DNA of 64,000 nucleotides from Moringa oleifera (Eukaryota; Streptophyta; Magnoliopsida; Brassicales; Moringaceae): contig JAJFZO010000094.1 in NCBI GenBank assembly GCA_021397835.1, positions 447,501 through 511,500 of the forward strand, in the 5' to 3' direction. The translations under genes were made by a program, and so were the position numbers. Of this stretch, positions 10,086 through 22,895 are shown piece by piece. Below the pieces are notes generated by a model. The model saw only the letters and a program-made list of their open reading frames with translations. It ran no database searches and had not been told where the DNA came from. Position 1 is the first letter of the stretch. Each line of letters opens with the position of its first letter.

Positions 10086-12195
10086 GCAGCCAACAAGCTG
10101 GGGCAGTTGTGCCTCTGCCTGGCCCAGGGTGCATGTTGGCTACCCTATCCAGTGCACCTCCACCCAGCCCATGGCTGTGCTTAGGGTCCATCACAGCCAG
10201 GGGACATGGCCAATCCTAGCTTGCTGATGAAATCAACACCCACAGCACGTGCTGACCCTCACAGCATGCTAGCGGTTGGCTCGTGTGGGGCACCCCTCGC
10301 AAGACTGGCGTCGTGCCTACTGGGGACCGCTGTGGCACCCCTGGTTCACATGCTGGGAACCATGTCGAGGGGTAGGGAAGAGGGGGTTGGCTCGCGATGG
10401 GCGCCCATGGCCTGGTTGGCGCGACCATCGCTACCGCAAACTAGGCAAGAAGCCCATACCGTGCCTATTGGGGGCTGCAAGGCATGCCTCCCATGCCTAG
10501 GGTCCGTGTGACATGGCTCCCCTAGCTCGTTCGCTGGGTATTAAGTCGAGGGGAAGGGATGAGGAGGCTAGCTCATGATGGGCACCCGTGGCCTGGTTGG
10601 TGCGTCCATCGCTGTCGCATGCTGGGCAAGCAGCCCATGCCGTGCTTGCTAGGGGCTGCCGAGGTTGTGCGACATGGCTTCCTTGGCCCTTTGACTAGGC
10701 GCCATGTCGAGGGGCAGGGACGAGGGGGCTGGCTTGCGAAGGGCACCCGTTGCCTGGCTGGCACGCCCACTGCTGCCGCACGCTAGGCAAGCAGCCCATG
10801 CCGTGCATACTGGGGGCTGCCAAGGCATGCCTCCCGTGCCTAGTGTCCATGTGACGTGGCTCCCCTGGCTCGCTTGCTGGGCACTATGTCAAGGGTCGAG
10901 GATGAGGGGGTTGGTTCGTGATGGGTGCCACCAGCCTTGTTGGCGTGCCCACAGTTGCCGCACGCTAGGCTCTTAGCCCATGCCGTCCCTGCTAGGGGCT
11001 GCCCTGGCATGCTTTCCGTTCCTATGGTCCTTACGATGAGGCCCTCTTGGCTCGCTCGCTACGCACTACGTCGAGGAGCAGCGACAACGGGGCTAGCTCG
11101 CGATGGGCGCCAGTGGCTTGGCTGGCGCACCCACCGCTGCCACACACTAGGCATTTGGCCCATGCCATGCCTGCTAGGGTCTGCCAACTCATGCCTCCTT
11201 TGCCCAGGGACCATGCAACGCGGCTCCTCTGGCTCGCTCGATGGGCACTACGTATAGGGTTAGGGACAAGGGGGCTGGCTCGCGATGGGCACCCGTGGCC
11301 TGGCTGGCGCGCCCACTGCTGCCGCACGCTAGGCAAGCAGCCCATGTCGTGCCTGCTAGGTGCTACCGAGGCATGCCTCCCCTAGCCAACGTCTGTGAGA
11401 TGCGGCTCCCCTGGCTCGCTCGATGGGCACCATGTCGAGGGACAACGATGAAGGGGCTGGCTCACAATGGGTGCATATGGCCTGGCTGGTGCGCCCACAC
11501 TGCAGCACGCTTGGCAAACAGCCCATGTTGTGCCTACTGGGGGCTGCCAAGGCATGCCTCCCATGCCCAGGGTTCGTGCAATACGACCCCCTTGGCTCGC
11601 TCGCTGGGCACTACGTCAAGGGATAGGGATGACGAAGCTGGCTCACGATGGGTGCTAGTGGCTTGGCTGGCATGCCCACCGCTGCTACACGCTAGGCACT
11701 TGGCCCATGCCGTGCCTGTTAGGGACTGACGATGCGTGCCTCCCATGCTCAGGGTCCATGTGATGCAGCCCCCCTGCCTCGCTCACTGGGCACTACGTCG
11801 AGAGTCAAGGACGATGGGGCTCGCTCAAGATGGGTGCCTGTGGCCTGGCTGACGCCCCCATCGGTGCCGCACGCTGGGCAAGCAGCCCATGTCGTGCTTG
11901 CTGGGGGCTGCTGAGGCATGTCTCCCGTCCTAGGGTCCATGCGACATGGCTCCTCTGGCTCGCTCCTTGGGCATCATGTCGAGGGTCAGGGACGAGGGGG
12001 CTGGCAAGTGATGGGCACTAGTGGCCTAGCTGGCGCGTCTACCACTACCACACGCTGTGCAAGCTGCCCATCCCGTGCCTGCTGGGCAATCAGCCCAGGC
12101 CGTGCCTACTGGGGGCTGCTGAGGCATGCCTCCCGTGCCTAGTGTCCGTGTGATGTGGCTCCCCTGGCTCGTTCACTAGGCAGTACTTTACCGAG
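10086..12195 (-). repeat. IGS GC-rich subrepeats, period about 180 bp, about ten copies
   Basis: Recurring motif gggggctggctcgcgatgggc appears near 10380, 10560, 10733, 10900, 11080, 11265, 11450, 11630, 11810 and 11993, a spacing of about 180 bp. Each unit also has gcagcccatgccgtgcctg and gcatgcctcccatgccc. The first about 300 bp (10086-10380) is a divergent leader. Long open frames on both strands are a by-product of GC-rich repetition. Confidence 0.9.
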
Positions 12196-12221
12196 GGACA
12201 ACATTGAGGGATAAGTTTCTG

Positions 12222-12223
12222 TT

Positions 12224-12257
<34 letters not shown>

Positions 12258-12258
12258 G
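12222..12258. repeat. (CA)n(TA)n microsatellite
   Basis: acacacacacacacacac followed by atatatatatat at the end of the GC-rich repeats. The same place in other spacers carries a TA or T tract (26550, 31670, 45981, 56731), so the CA part appears to be local to this copy. Confidence 0.9.
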
Positions 12259-12450
12259 ATTGGAGTAACACTTGGTTCCCCAATGCTTTCCGATATGTTT
12301 CCAAGTGTTTTTCCCTTGTGTTTCTCATTCTCTACAAGCCCAAAGAACTTGCTTCTTTTTCCAAGTCATTATCTTGAGGGATGATTTTAGACCTCGGGGC
12401 ATCGATTGTCGAAAAGAGAGGGACAATTGTTGTGGGGGTTCGGGAGGGGG
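12259..12450 (-). other. 3' external spacer downstream of 26S
   Basis: Non-repetitive sequence (attggagtaacacttggttcc ... ggcatcgattgtcgaaaag) just beyond the 26S 3' end, present in the same form at 26575, 31690, 46005 and 56745. It should contain the 3'ETS. No terminator could be assigned. Confidence 0.6.
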
Positions 12451-15394
12451 GGAGGGACGAATCAAAGCGACAAAGGGTTAAATCTCAGTGGATCATGGCA
12501 GGAAGGCTACTCCACAACTTACAATACCCCATCGTGTATTTAAATCATCTGCAAATGATTCTACTCGTCGCTTGGTGGGAATCACACTTCAAGTTAGCCC
12601 GCGAGGCTCCTCCATCGTAAAGGCTTTGCCAACGACACATGCCTTTGGGGGCTGGGAAACCCTTACTGTAGGTCAAAAATCGGGCGACGGGCGCACGCAT
12701 CGCTTCTATCCTGGATTCTGACTTAGAGGCATTCTATCATAATCTAGCTTACGGTAGCTTCGTGCTACTGGTTTTTTAACCAAGCGCAATGACCAATTAT
12801 GTGAATCAACGGCTCCTCTCGTACTAGGATGAATTACTATCATGACGTGGTAACCTCTCTCACAACGGTCTAAACCTAGCTCACGTTCCCTATTGGTGGG
12901 TGAACAATCCAACACTTAGTGAATTCTGCTTCATAATGATCGGAAGACTGACATTGAAGGATCAAAAAGCAGCGTCGCTATGAATGCTTGGCTACCACAA
13001 GCCAGTTATCCTTGTGGTAACTTTTTTGACACCTCTAGCTTTAAATTTTGAAGGTCTAAAGGATCGATAGGCCACGCTTTCACGGTTCATATTAGTACTT
13101 GAAATCAGAATCAAATGAGCTTTTACCCTTTTGTTCCACACGAGATTTCTATTCTCGTTGAGCTCATCTTAGGACACCTGCATTATCTTTTAACAGATGT
13201 GCTGCCCCAACCAAACTCCCTACTTGACAATGTCATCTGCTCGGATCGGCCGGTCGAAGCCGACCTTGGGTCCAAAAAGAGGGGCGATGCCCTGCCTCCA
13301 ATTCACAAAATAAGTAAAATAACGTGAAAAGTAGTGGTATTTCACTTTCGTCGTTTTTGACTCCCACTTATCCTACACCTCTCAAGTCATTTCACAAAGT
13401 CAAACTTGAGTCAAGCTCAACAGGGACTGATTTTGCCAAGCCCATTCCCTTGGCTGTGGTTTCGTTGGATAGTAGACAGGGACAGTGGGAACCTCATTAA
13501 TCCATTCATGTGCATCACTAATTAGATGGCGAGGCATTTGGCTACCTTAAAAGAGTCATAGTTACTTTCACCATTTACCCGCGCTTGGTTGAATTTCTTC
13601 ACTTTGACATTCAGAGCACTGGGCAAAAATCACATTCATGAGCATCTGTAGGGACTATCACAATGCTTTAAACAGTCGGATCTCCCTTGTCCGTACGAGT
13701 TCTAAGTTGGCTGTTTGACGCCCGAGGAAGGCCCCCGAAGGAACCGTTTCCAATCCGTTCCCTAGCCGACACATAATGACCCGCTCTCACCGTTGGAGCA
13801 GCTCAAGCAGTCCACGGATAGCCGATGGGTTTAGGATTGGGACCCCCGTGCCCAACCTTCAGAGCCAATCTTTTTCCCGAGGTGACGGATCCATTTTGCC
13901 GACTTCCCTTGCCTACATTGTTCCATGGACCAGAGGCGGTTCACCATGGAGACCTGATGCGGTTATGAGTACGATCAAGGATGGGAGGCACTCAGTCCTC
14001 CGAATTTTCAGGGGCTGCTTGGGCTGCATAAGACACCACGTGACGTGCGGTGCTTTTCCAGCCATTAGACTGTGCCTCTGGCTGAGCTGTTTCCAAGGTA
14101 GGCAGGCTGTTAAGCAGAAAAGATAACTCTTTCTGAGGCCCTCGTTGGACTCCCCAACGTTACTGTCAGCCACCACGTCCAGATTTTGAAATTTTAACCG
14201 GATCCCCTTTCGAAGTTTGCGCCAAGGCGCTATCCAACGGGCTTCCCCTGTCTCTTAGGATCGACTAATCCATGTGCAAGTGTCGTTCACATGGAACCTT
14301 TCCCCTATTCGGCCTTTAAAGTTCTCATTTGAATATTTACTATCACTACCAAGATCTGCACCAATGGCCGCTTCGCCTGGGCTCGCGCCCCGGGTTTTGC
14401 GGCGACCACTGCGCCCTCCTACTCATTGGGGCTTGGCCCTTGCCCTAACGACCAGGTATAGGTTACGTGTTTTAGTGCCATCCATCTTTGGGGCTAGTTG
14501 ATTCGGCAGGTGAGTTGTTACACACTCCTTATCAGATTTTGACTTCCATGACCATCGTCATGCTTTTTTAATCGACCAACACCCTTTATGGGTTCTAGGT
14601 TGGTATGCAGTTAGGCATCGTAACCCGACTTTCGATTCATCCCGCATCATCAGTTCTGCTTACTAAAAATGGCCCACTTGGAGCTCTCGATTTCGTGGGA
14701 CGGCTCAACAAAGCAGCTACCCTATACTACCTATTTAAAGTTTGAGAATAGATTGAGGGCATTGCGCCCCCGATGCCTCTAATCATTGGCTTACCTCGAC
14801 AGAACTCACATCTGAACTCCAGCTATCCTGAGGGAAACTTTAGAGGGAACCAGCTACTAGACAGTTCGATTAGTCTTTCGCCCCTATACCCAAGTCAAAC
14901 GAATGATTTGCACGTCAGTATCGCTATGGGCCTTCACTAGAGTTTCCTCTGGCTTCACCCCGCTCAGGCATAATTCACCATCTTTCGAGTCCTGACAGGC
15001 ATGCTCGCACTCGATCCCTTCTCAAAAGATCAAGGTTAGTCGGTGGTGCACCCGCGAGGGATCCCGCTAATTAGCTTCCTTGCGCCTTACGGGTTTACTC
15101 GCCCATTGACTCATACGAATGTGAGACTCCTTGGTTTGTGTTTCAAGATGGGTCAAATAGGGAGCCCCTTAGCCAACGCCGAGAGAGTGCAGGTGCCGAA
15201 GCACCGCCGTGATGGCACGCACTGCCAGCCACGATCTCGACGATGACGTCTCCGCGAGAGTATCAAAGGCTTGGGCTTAGGCCACTGTTGCGATCCATGT
15301 CGATCCGCACCTCGAGTTGACCGGTGGATCAGCTCGAGGCCGTTCCACATCCAACCGAGTTGTGTCGTCAACCCCCATCCATTTGCCTCCCGAA

Positions 15395-15446
<52 letters not shown>

Positions 15447-15662
15447 ATGGTACTTGTTCGCTATTAGTCTCTTGCCCGTATTTAGCCTTGGACAAAATTT
15501 ACCGCCCTATAGGGGCTACATTCCCAAACAACCTAACTCATTGACAGCTCCTCGTGGTGCGACAGGGTCCGAGCGAGACGGGGCTCTCACCTTCGGGACC
15601 TCTTTCTAGAGGACTTGGGCCCCGGTCCATCGCTAAGGATGCTTCTTCATACTACAATTCAA
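12451..15662 (-). rRNA. 26S rRNA pseudogene, 5' end deleted
   Basis: Starts at the plant 26S 3' end (complement of GATTCGTCCCTCCC) and runs through the 3' domain (ggcattctatcataatc near 12730, a mutated ggcgttcagtcataatc) to about 15660 (actacaattc). There it is cut about 140 nt short of the 5' end and joined to ITS1. ITS2 and 5.8S are gone. The sarcin/ricin loop region (about 12806) reads ggctcctctcgtact, with one change in the flanking stem. Confidence 0.93.
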
Positions 15663-15811
15663 GCACGCTTTTTCATTCGAGTTCCTTGAAGCATCTCGCA
15701 TTATGGGTTTTGTTGTTGTCGCATGAGGCGGGACGAGGGGCTCGAGAGACCTTCGCCACACCGATGTGTTTACAACGTGTTCGCAGGTCATTTCACTAAG
15801 CGAGTTTTTGA
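15663..15811 (-). other. ITS1 remnant
   Basis: Begins inside ITS1 (cacgctttttcattcgagttccttg) directly at the truncated 26S and ends at the 18S 3' terminus. The core ITS1 motif is decayed (gaagcatctcgcatt). No ITS2 or 5.8S lies between it and the 26S. Confidence 0.85.
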
Positions 15812-15867
15812 CTATGAACCTTCCACAGGTTCACCTACAAAAACCTTGTTATGACTTCTCCTTCCTT

Positions 15868-15904
<37 letters not shown>

Positions 15905-16516
15905 GAACGATGAACCCCCAACGTAGGTCCGATCCGAACATTCCACCGGACCATTCAATCGGTAGGAGCAACGGGCAGTGTGTACAAAAGGCAGGGGCAT
16001 AGTCAACGCGAGCTAATTACTCGCACTTACTAGGAATTCCTCGTTAAAGACCAACAATTGCAATGATCTATCCCTATCATGATGAAATTTCAAAGATTAC
16101 CTCGGCCTGTCGGCCAAGGGCATCACAGACTTGTTATTGCCTCAAACTTTATTGACCTAAGTGGCCATAGTCCCTCTAAGAAGCCAACTATGGAGGGTCA
16201 CCTTCACGTAGCTAATTAGCAGTCTGAGGTCCTGTTCGTTAACGAAATTAACCAGACAAACCGCTCCACCAATTAAGAACGGCCATGCATCACCACCCAT
16301 AGAATCAAGAAAGAGCTTTTAATTTGTCAATCCTTACTATGTCTGGACCTAGTAAGTTTCTCCGTGTTGAGTCAAATTAAGCCATAGGCTTCATTCCTGG
16401 TGGTGCCCTTCCGTCAATTTCTTTAAGTTTTAACCTTGCGACCATAATTCCCTCATAACCCAAAGACTTTGATTTCTCATAAGGTGCCAGCGAAGTCCTA
16501 AAAGCAACATCCACTA

Positions 16517-16573
<57 letters not shown>

Positions 16574-16658
16574 ACCCCAACTTTTGTTTTTGATTAATGA
16601 AAACATCCTTGGAAAATGCTTTTGTAGTTGTTCGTCTTTCATAAATACAAATGCCCTC

Positions 16659-16690
<32 letters not shown>

Positions 16691-17194
16691 AAGGCCAACA
16701 AAATAGGATTGAGATCCTATGATGTTATCTCATGCTAATGTATTTAGAGCGTAGGCTTACTTTGAGTACTCTAATTTCTTCAAGGTAATAATGCCGAAGG
16801 CACGACCCGACTAATTAAGGCTAAGAGTGCATCATCAGCAGTAGGGACGACCCAACCGGTGCACACCGTAAGCGGACCGACCGACCCATCCCAAGGTCCA
16901 ACTAGGAGCTTTCTAATTGCAATAACTTAAATATACGTTATTGCAGCTGGAATCACCGCGGCTGTTGGCACCAGACTTACCCTCTAATGGATCCTCGTTA
17001 AGGGATTTAGATTGTACTTATTCCAATTATCAGACTCGAAGAGCCTGGTATTGTTATTTATTGTCACTACCTCCCTGTGTCAAGATTGGGTAATTTGTGC
17101 GCCTGCTGCCTTCCTTGGATGTGGTAGCCATTTCTCAAGCTCCCTCTTCAGAATCAAACCCTAATTCTCCCTCACCCGTCACCACCATAGTAGG
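15812..17194 (-). rRNA. 18S rRNA pseudogene interrupted by retroelement
   Basis: Reverse complement of 18S from its 3' end (gaaccttccacaggttcacc) to the retroelement target GTAGG at 17190-17194. The decoding-site helix keeps most of its sequence but the ACGGGCGGTGTGTAC box is changed (acgggcagtgtgtac, about 15968). The 530 loop has CCGCGG but a mutated neighbour (caccgcggctgttggcac, about 16954). About 50 bp are missing near 16645. The 5' 345 nt are absent from this locus. Confidence 0.95.
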
Positions 17195-18394
17195 TGTCAC
17201 ACCGTCTGTTGCGGGATCAGTGCACCCTAGTGTGATGGCGCTAAGTGCGTCCACCTAGCCAGCCCAACTTTCTAGGCCCACGCCAAGCGAAGAAGAAGAG
17301 ACAATAGTGTAAAAGCAAAGTAAGGTGACAGTATTACGAGAACTCTTTCTCAACCTTTATTCAAAATAAAGGAACTATTTACAAAAGAAGGGTCTCTCTT
17401 TAAGAGTACCCAAAGCCTCTAGCTACCTACACACTTGAGTTTGTATTACTTAGTGTCTTTTCAATTGAACCCAAGCCCCTTTTTTATACTAGTTAACAAG
17501 TGTCCTACTCAAACACTCTCTCTTAGTTATCTCATGTCTTTTGGATAGGCCACCCAATCTTGATCACGAATCATTGATCCCATTGAGGCTTATCTTCAAA
17601 GTTTAGATAGCATCCTTCTCCCCATAAAGACTTTCCATGAGTCAAGGATCTTCAGATAACATCCTTCTCCTGCAAGGACTCTCCATGAGTCAAGGATATT
17701 TGGATAGCATCCTCTTCCCACAAGGACTCTCCATTTAGATAGCATCCTTCTCCTACAAGGACTCTCCATGAGTCAAGGATATTTAGATAGCATCCTTTTC
17801 CTGCAAGGACTCTCATTGAGTCAAGGATCTTATCTCCTTTGAAGTCTTCTCTAAGCCTTCTTATCCATTTTCAACCAGTTTAGATAGGCTTTAGGAGGTG
17901 GTTTTCGTTCAGGATTCTTTTCGAGCCTCATCTCCCTTGGCATTTGGGATAGACATCTCTTTTTTATCCTTCTATTGCCTTGATCCTCCTCTAGCCAATA
18001 GCCATATCCTTTCTTTGTGGAATATCTTCGCTTGCTAGACTTTCCATCCATGCTAAGTTGGGTTCCCAAAATCTACCCTGTATTCCCGTCACTGGACATA
18101 TTCGCACCACTATGTGTTAGTGCTTGCTGGAGGCATCTCTGCCGCTTTCCCCTTAAGCGGGCTTGTGGGTCTATTTGTGTGCTTCATCCCTTACTCCACA
18201 ACGTTCACAGCTCATCAGCGTATCTTTTCACTATGAGTATGAAACTCAATTTCTTACCAAGTCTCCCGCATTCGTTTCCATATCTAACTCATGCATTTTT
18301 GCCTTGCTAGCGTGGCCCTCCATACTTGTAGGTCTGGGCATGGAGCAAGACTCACCATGCCTATGCCTTGGCACTCAGATTCAGGGGTCTAGCA
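17195..18394 (-). mobile_element. Retrotransposon 3' LTR inserted in 18S
   Basis: Same insertion position as at 1080 with target copy GTAGG (17190-17194). It contains the minisatellite (about 17607-17830, roughly five repeats), AATAAA (17356-17361) and a TATA box AGTATAAAAA (17481-17490), all on the minus strand. The inner edge, normally TGTCAGACC, has mutated (ggtctagca, 18386-18394). Confidence 0.9.
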
Positions 18395-19163
18395 AACCAC
18401 CTTCACCAGAAAAGCCTGACACCCTCGTCGGCTTAGTTTTATGGTATGCATTGATCTGGTACTCGAATTGCCACAATGTGGTATCTTTTTCCCAACTCGC
18501 ATCCACCTCACTAGTGCCTTTCCACTGGACTAAGTAATATGTCCTCTAATTCATCTTACTATAGCCCTCCATTCGATGATCAAGGATTGTTTCTATCCCC
18601 TTGTTAAATTGAACTCGAGTTACAAGCAGTGCATGCTTAGCCTGCTTGCGTCCGCGATTGGCATCTTCTTGAAACTCTTTAAGGAAGCTCATGTGGAATG
18701 TTAGGTGCAACCTCAGATGTTGTGGTAGCTTTAACCCATAAGCTACTGCTCCAACCTTCTTCCCGATCATATGATCAAAATTCCTCCTCGAAGGCAATGT
18801 CTTGAGGAGTTCCGATGGCATCCTGCTGTTGAATTCCCTCAACACTTCATCACTCTCGTCAGGTACCTCCACCACCTGATCCGATTTTGCCTCGAATAGT
18901 GCTGCCAACATCATCACTTCACCCTTTTGTAGTTCTGACTTAAACTGCTTTGCAGATTGCAACCCGATCTGTTTCTTGTTTATCGAAAGCTCCCATGCTG
19001 CTTTGGTTCTGATTAGGCTTGGGGCTCGCTCATTAGCCATGAGTAATCCACCTGAGTGGGGCATCACCAATACCTTGGCTTGTTTGAAGAATTCTAGACC
19101 CAAGATAACATCGAAGTCATCTAACTGAGTTATCATGAAGTTAGACGTACCTTGCCATTCGCC
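18395..19163 (-). pseudogene. Truncated chromovirus internal region, protease/integrase C-terminus/chromodomain fusion
   Basis: The best preserved copy of the deleted form: one open frame (18546-19136, 196 codons) runs from a protease-like part (QLDDFDVILGLEFF) through the linker (VPDESDEVLREFN) into the integrase C-terminus (GAVAYGLKLPQHL) and the start of the chromodomain (ILDHRMEGYSKMN). The join is at GATC 18765-18768. Relative to the long copy at 60142-63317 about 2.4 kb is missing. It meets 26S at 19163/19164. The open frame probably reflects a precise in-frame deletion rather than selection. Confidence 0.87.
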
Positions 19164-21976
19164 ACTTAGAGGCGTTCATTCATAGTTCAGCACACAGTAG
19201 CCTCGCGCCACTAGCTTTTCAACCGAGGACAATGACCAATTGTGCGAATCAATGATTCTTCTTGTACTAGGTTGAATTATTATCGCGACACGGGCATCAG
19301 TATGGTAAAACTAACCTGTCTCATGATAGTTTAAACCCAGCTCACGTTCCCTATTGGTGAGTGAACAATCTAAAACTTGGTGAATTCTGCTTCACAATGA
19401 TAGGAAGAGCCGACATTGAAGGATTATAAAGCAACTTTGCTTTGAATGCTTAGTTGCCATAAGCCAGTTATCCCTATGGTAACTTTTCTGATACCTCTAA
19501 CTTCAAATTTTGAAGGTCTAAAGGATCAATAGGCAACGCTTTCACGGTTCGTATTCGTATTGGAAATTAGAATCAAACGAGCTTTTACCATTTTGTTCCA
19601 CACGAGATTTCTGTTCTTATTAAGCTCAACTTAGAAGACCTGCGTTATCTTTTAACAGATGTGCCCCCCTTGCTAAACTCCCCACCTGACAATGTCTTTC
19701 ACCCAGATTGACCGACCGAAGCTGACCTTGGGTCCAAAAAAAGGGGTGACGCCCCGCCTCCAATTCACGGAATAAGTAAAATAACATTGAAAGTAGTGAT
19801 ATTCCACTTTTGCCGTTTTCGGCTCCCACTTATCCTGTAGCTCTCAAGTCATTTCACAAAGTTAGACTAGAGTTAAGCTCAACAGGGTCTTCTTTCCTCG
19901 TTGATTCTACCAAGCCCATTCCCTTGGCTGTGGTTTTGTTGGATAATAGACAAGGACATTGGGAATCTCTTTAATCCATTCATGCGCATCATTAATTAGA
20001 TGATAAGGCATTTGGCCACCTGAAGAGAGTCATAGTTACTCCCGTCGTTTACTCGGGCTTAGTTGAATTTCTTCACTTTGACATTCAGAGCACTGGGCAA
20101 AAATCACATTGCGTGAGCATCCGCAGGGACCATTGCAATGCTTTGTTTTACTTAAACAGTCAGATTCCCCTTGTCCGTACCAGTTCTGAGTTGGCTGTTT
20201 GACACCCGAGGAAGGCCCCCGAAGGAACCGTTCCCAGTTCGTCCCTCGGCCGGCACACGATGACCCGCTCTCACCGCGGGAGTAGCTCGAGCAGTCCACC
20301 GACAGTCGATGGGTTCGAGACTAGGACCCCCATGCCCAGCCCTCAGAGCCAATCTTTTTCCCGAGGTTATGGATCCATTTTGCCGACTTCCCTTGCCTAC
20401 AATGTTCCATCGACCAGAGGATGTTCATCTTGGAGATCTGAAGCGGTTATGAGTACGACAGGGCGTGGGAGGCACTCGGGTCCTTCGAATTTTCAAGGGC
20501 CATTGGGGGCGCAAAGAACATCACGCGACGTGCGATGCTCTTCTAGCCGCTAGACCCTACCTCCGATCGAGCTGTTTCTAGGGTGAGCAAGCTATTAAAC
20601 AGAAAAGATAACTCTGTCTGTTCTAGGGCCCTCGCCAATGTCTTCGGACTTCTTAACATTACCGTCAGCCGCCATGTCTCAATTTCAAAATTTTAATTGG
20701 ATCCCTTTCGAAGCTCGCACCAAGGCACCATTCGATAGGCTTCCCCTGTCTCTTAGGATCGACTAACCCATGTGTAACTGCCGTTCACATGGAACCTTTC
20801 CCCACTTCAGCCTTCAAAGTTTTCATTTGAACATTTGCTACTACCACCAAGATCTGCACCGATGGTCGCTCCGCCTAGGCTCGAGCCCTTTTACTTATTG
20901 GGGCTTGGCCCTTGCCCCAACGGCCAGGTATAGGTCGCGTGCTTCAGTGCCATCTATTTTTGGGGCTAGTTGATTCAGCAAGTGAGTTGTTACACACTTT
21001 TTAGTGGATTTCGATTTCCATGACCGCCGTCCTGCTATTTTAATCAACCAACACCCTTTATGGGTTCTAGGTTAATGCACAATTGGGTATCGTAACTCGA
21101 CTTCCAGTTCATCCCACATAGCCAATTCTGCTCACCAAAAATAGCCCACTTGAAGCTCTTGTTTTCGTGGGACGGCTCAATGAAGCAGCTACCCCGTACT
21201 AATTATTTAAAGTTTGAGAATAGGTCAAGGGCATTATGCCCCCGATGCCTCTAATCATTGGCTTTACCCGATAGAACTCGCATATGAGCCCTAGCTATCT
21301 TGAGGAAAACATTTCAAGACGGGTCGAATAGGGAGCCCGCTGGCCAACGCCTGGAGCGTGCAGGTGCCGAAGCGTCGCTATGAAGGGGCGCACTGCTAGT
21401 CACGATCTTGACGATGACGTCTTTGCAAGCATATCAAAGGCTTGGGCGTGGGCCACTGTCACGATCCACGTCGATCCGCACCCCGAGTCGACCGGTGGAC
21501 CTGTTCGAGGCTGTTCCACATCCAACCGAGGTGCATCGTCGGCCCCCATTTGCTTCCCTTCCGACAATTTCAAGCACTCTTTGACTCTATTTTGAAAGTC
21601 CATTTCATTTTTCCCTCACAGTACTTGTTCCTTATCGGTCTCTCGCCCGTATTTAGCCTTGGACGGAATTTACCGCCCTATTGGGGCTGCATTCCCAAAC
21701 AACTCGACTCGTCAACAGCACCTTGCGGTGCGACAAGGTCCGGGCGAGAAGAGGCTCCCCCCCCTCTCCGGCGTCTCTTTCCAAGGGACTTGGGCCTCGG
21801 TCCATTGCTGAGGATGCTTCTCCAGACTATAATTTGGGCACCGAGGGCACACGATTTTTAAGCTGGGCTTTTCCCGGTTTACTCGCTGTTATTAGAGGAA
21901 TCCTTATTAGTTTCTTTTCTTCTGCTTATTGATATGCTTAAACTCAATGAGTGGTCCCGCCCCAACCTAGGGTTGC
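19164..21976 (-). rRNA. 26S rRNA pseudogene joined to retroelement
   Basis: 26S starts at acttagaggcg, the same base as in the 2980 and 41291 loci, and ends at the 5' end (gatatgcttaaactc, about 21930). An internal loss of about 300 bp lies near 21309 (gaggaaaacatttcaagacggg). The sarcin/ricin loop (about 19256) is heavily mutated (attcttcttgtact). The 3' terminal 280 nt are missing. Confidence 0.93.
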
Positions 21977-22197
21977 ATCTCGATCGATCGATCATTGGGT
22001 CCGTGAGCTGTGAGCGAGCGACGTGCGCACGAGGGAGCACGAGGCTTCCTTTACCATCGCCAAGCCATGACGTGGCGTCGCTTGAGGCTATTTTTTAGGC
22101 CAATCGTGAGCCGAAGGCTCATAGGAGGCCAACATCTACCCCGCAATCGTCCTTCCCCTCCTCGAAGGGATACGGGGGGGTCGACGGCGACGATGCT
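21977..22197 (-). other. ITS2
   Basis: Spacer between the 26S 5' end and the 5.8S 3' end, about 220 bp, with the recurrent ctcgatcgatcgatcattgg and cttgaggctattttttaggcc elements seen in every complete ITS2 here. Confidence 0.85.
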
Positions 22198-22277
22198 TGA
22201 CACCCAGGCAGACATGCCCTCGGCTTAATGGCTTCGCGCGCAACTTGCGTTCAAAGACTCGATGGTTCACGAGATTT

Positions 22278-22309
<32 letters not shown>

Positions 22310-22358
22310 ATTTTTCATCAATGCAAGAGCCAAGATATCCATTGTCGAGAGTCATTTT
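22198..22358 (-). rRNA. 5.8S rRNA pseudogene
   Basis: About 161 bp, the usual plant length. The TTTGAACGCA motif (complement tgcgttcaaa, 22244-22253) is intact. CGATGAAGAACGTAGC is decayed (gctacatttttcatcaat) and GAATTGCAGAATCC is changed to read gattttgcaattc on the plus strand. Such changes in the 26S-pairing region argue against function. Confidence 0.9.
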
Positions 22359-22605
22359 AGATATCGTTTAAGGACGACACGACCATCAGCCGCGCACTGA
22401 GATTGGGGTGGCTGGGACGTGCCTTTTCATTTGAGTTCCTTAGCACATCCCGCGCTGTGGGTTTTGTTGTTGTGCACAACGAGGGGCTTGAGCACGCGCC
22501 CTTGCCTCTTTGTTGCGCAAGGCGGGAGACGGGATTGAGAGCCCTCTGCCCCGCCGGTGTGTTTATAACGTGTTCGCGGGTTGTTTCGCTGAGCGTGTTT
22601 TCGAC
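22359..22605 (-). other. ITS1
   Basis: About 247 bp between 5.8S and 18S. The angiosperm core motif is partly preserved (ttccttagcacatcccgcgc, with gcgcc changed to gtgct on the minus strand). Confidence 0.85.
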
Positions 22606-22847
22606 AATGATCCTTCTGTAGGTTCACCTATGGAAACCTTATTATGACTTCTCCTTCCTCTAAATGATAAGGTTTAGTGGACTTCCTACAACATCACGAG
22701 TGACGAATCGCCCACATCGTCACGATCCGAACACTTCACTGTACCATTCAATCGGTAGGAGCAACGGGCGGTGTGTACAAAGGGCAAGGACGGAGTCAAT
22801 GCGAGCTAATGACTCGCACTTACTAGGAATTCCTCGTTAAAGACCAA

Positions 22848-22895
<48 letters not shown>

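Noticed and set aside
12259..12450. Pol I terminator in the 3' spacer
   Set aside because: The spacer is conserved between units, but I recognise no defined plant Pol I terminator motif in it.
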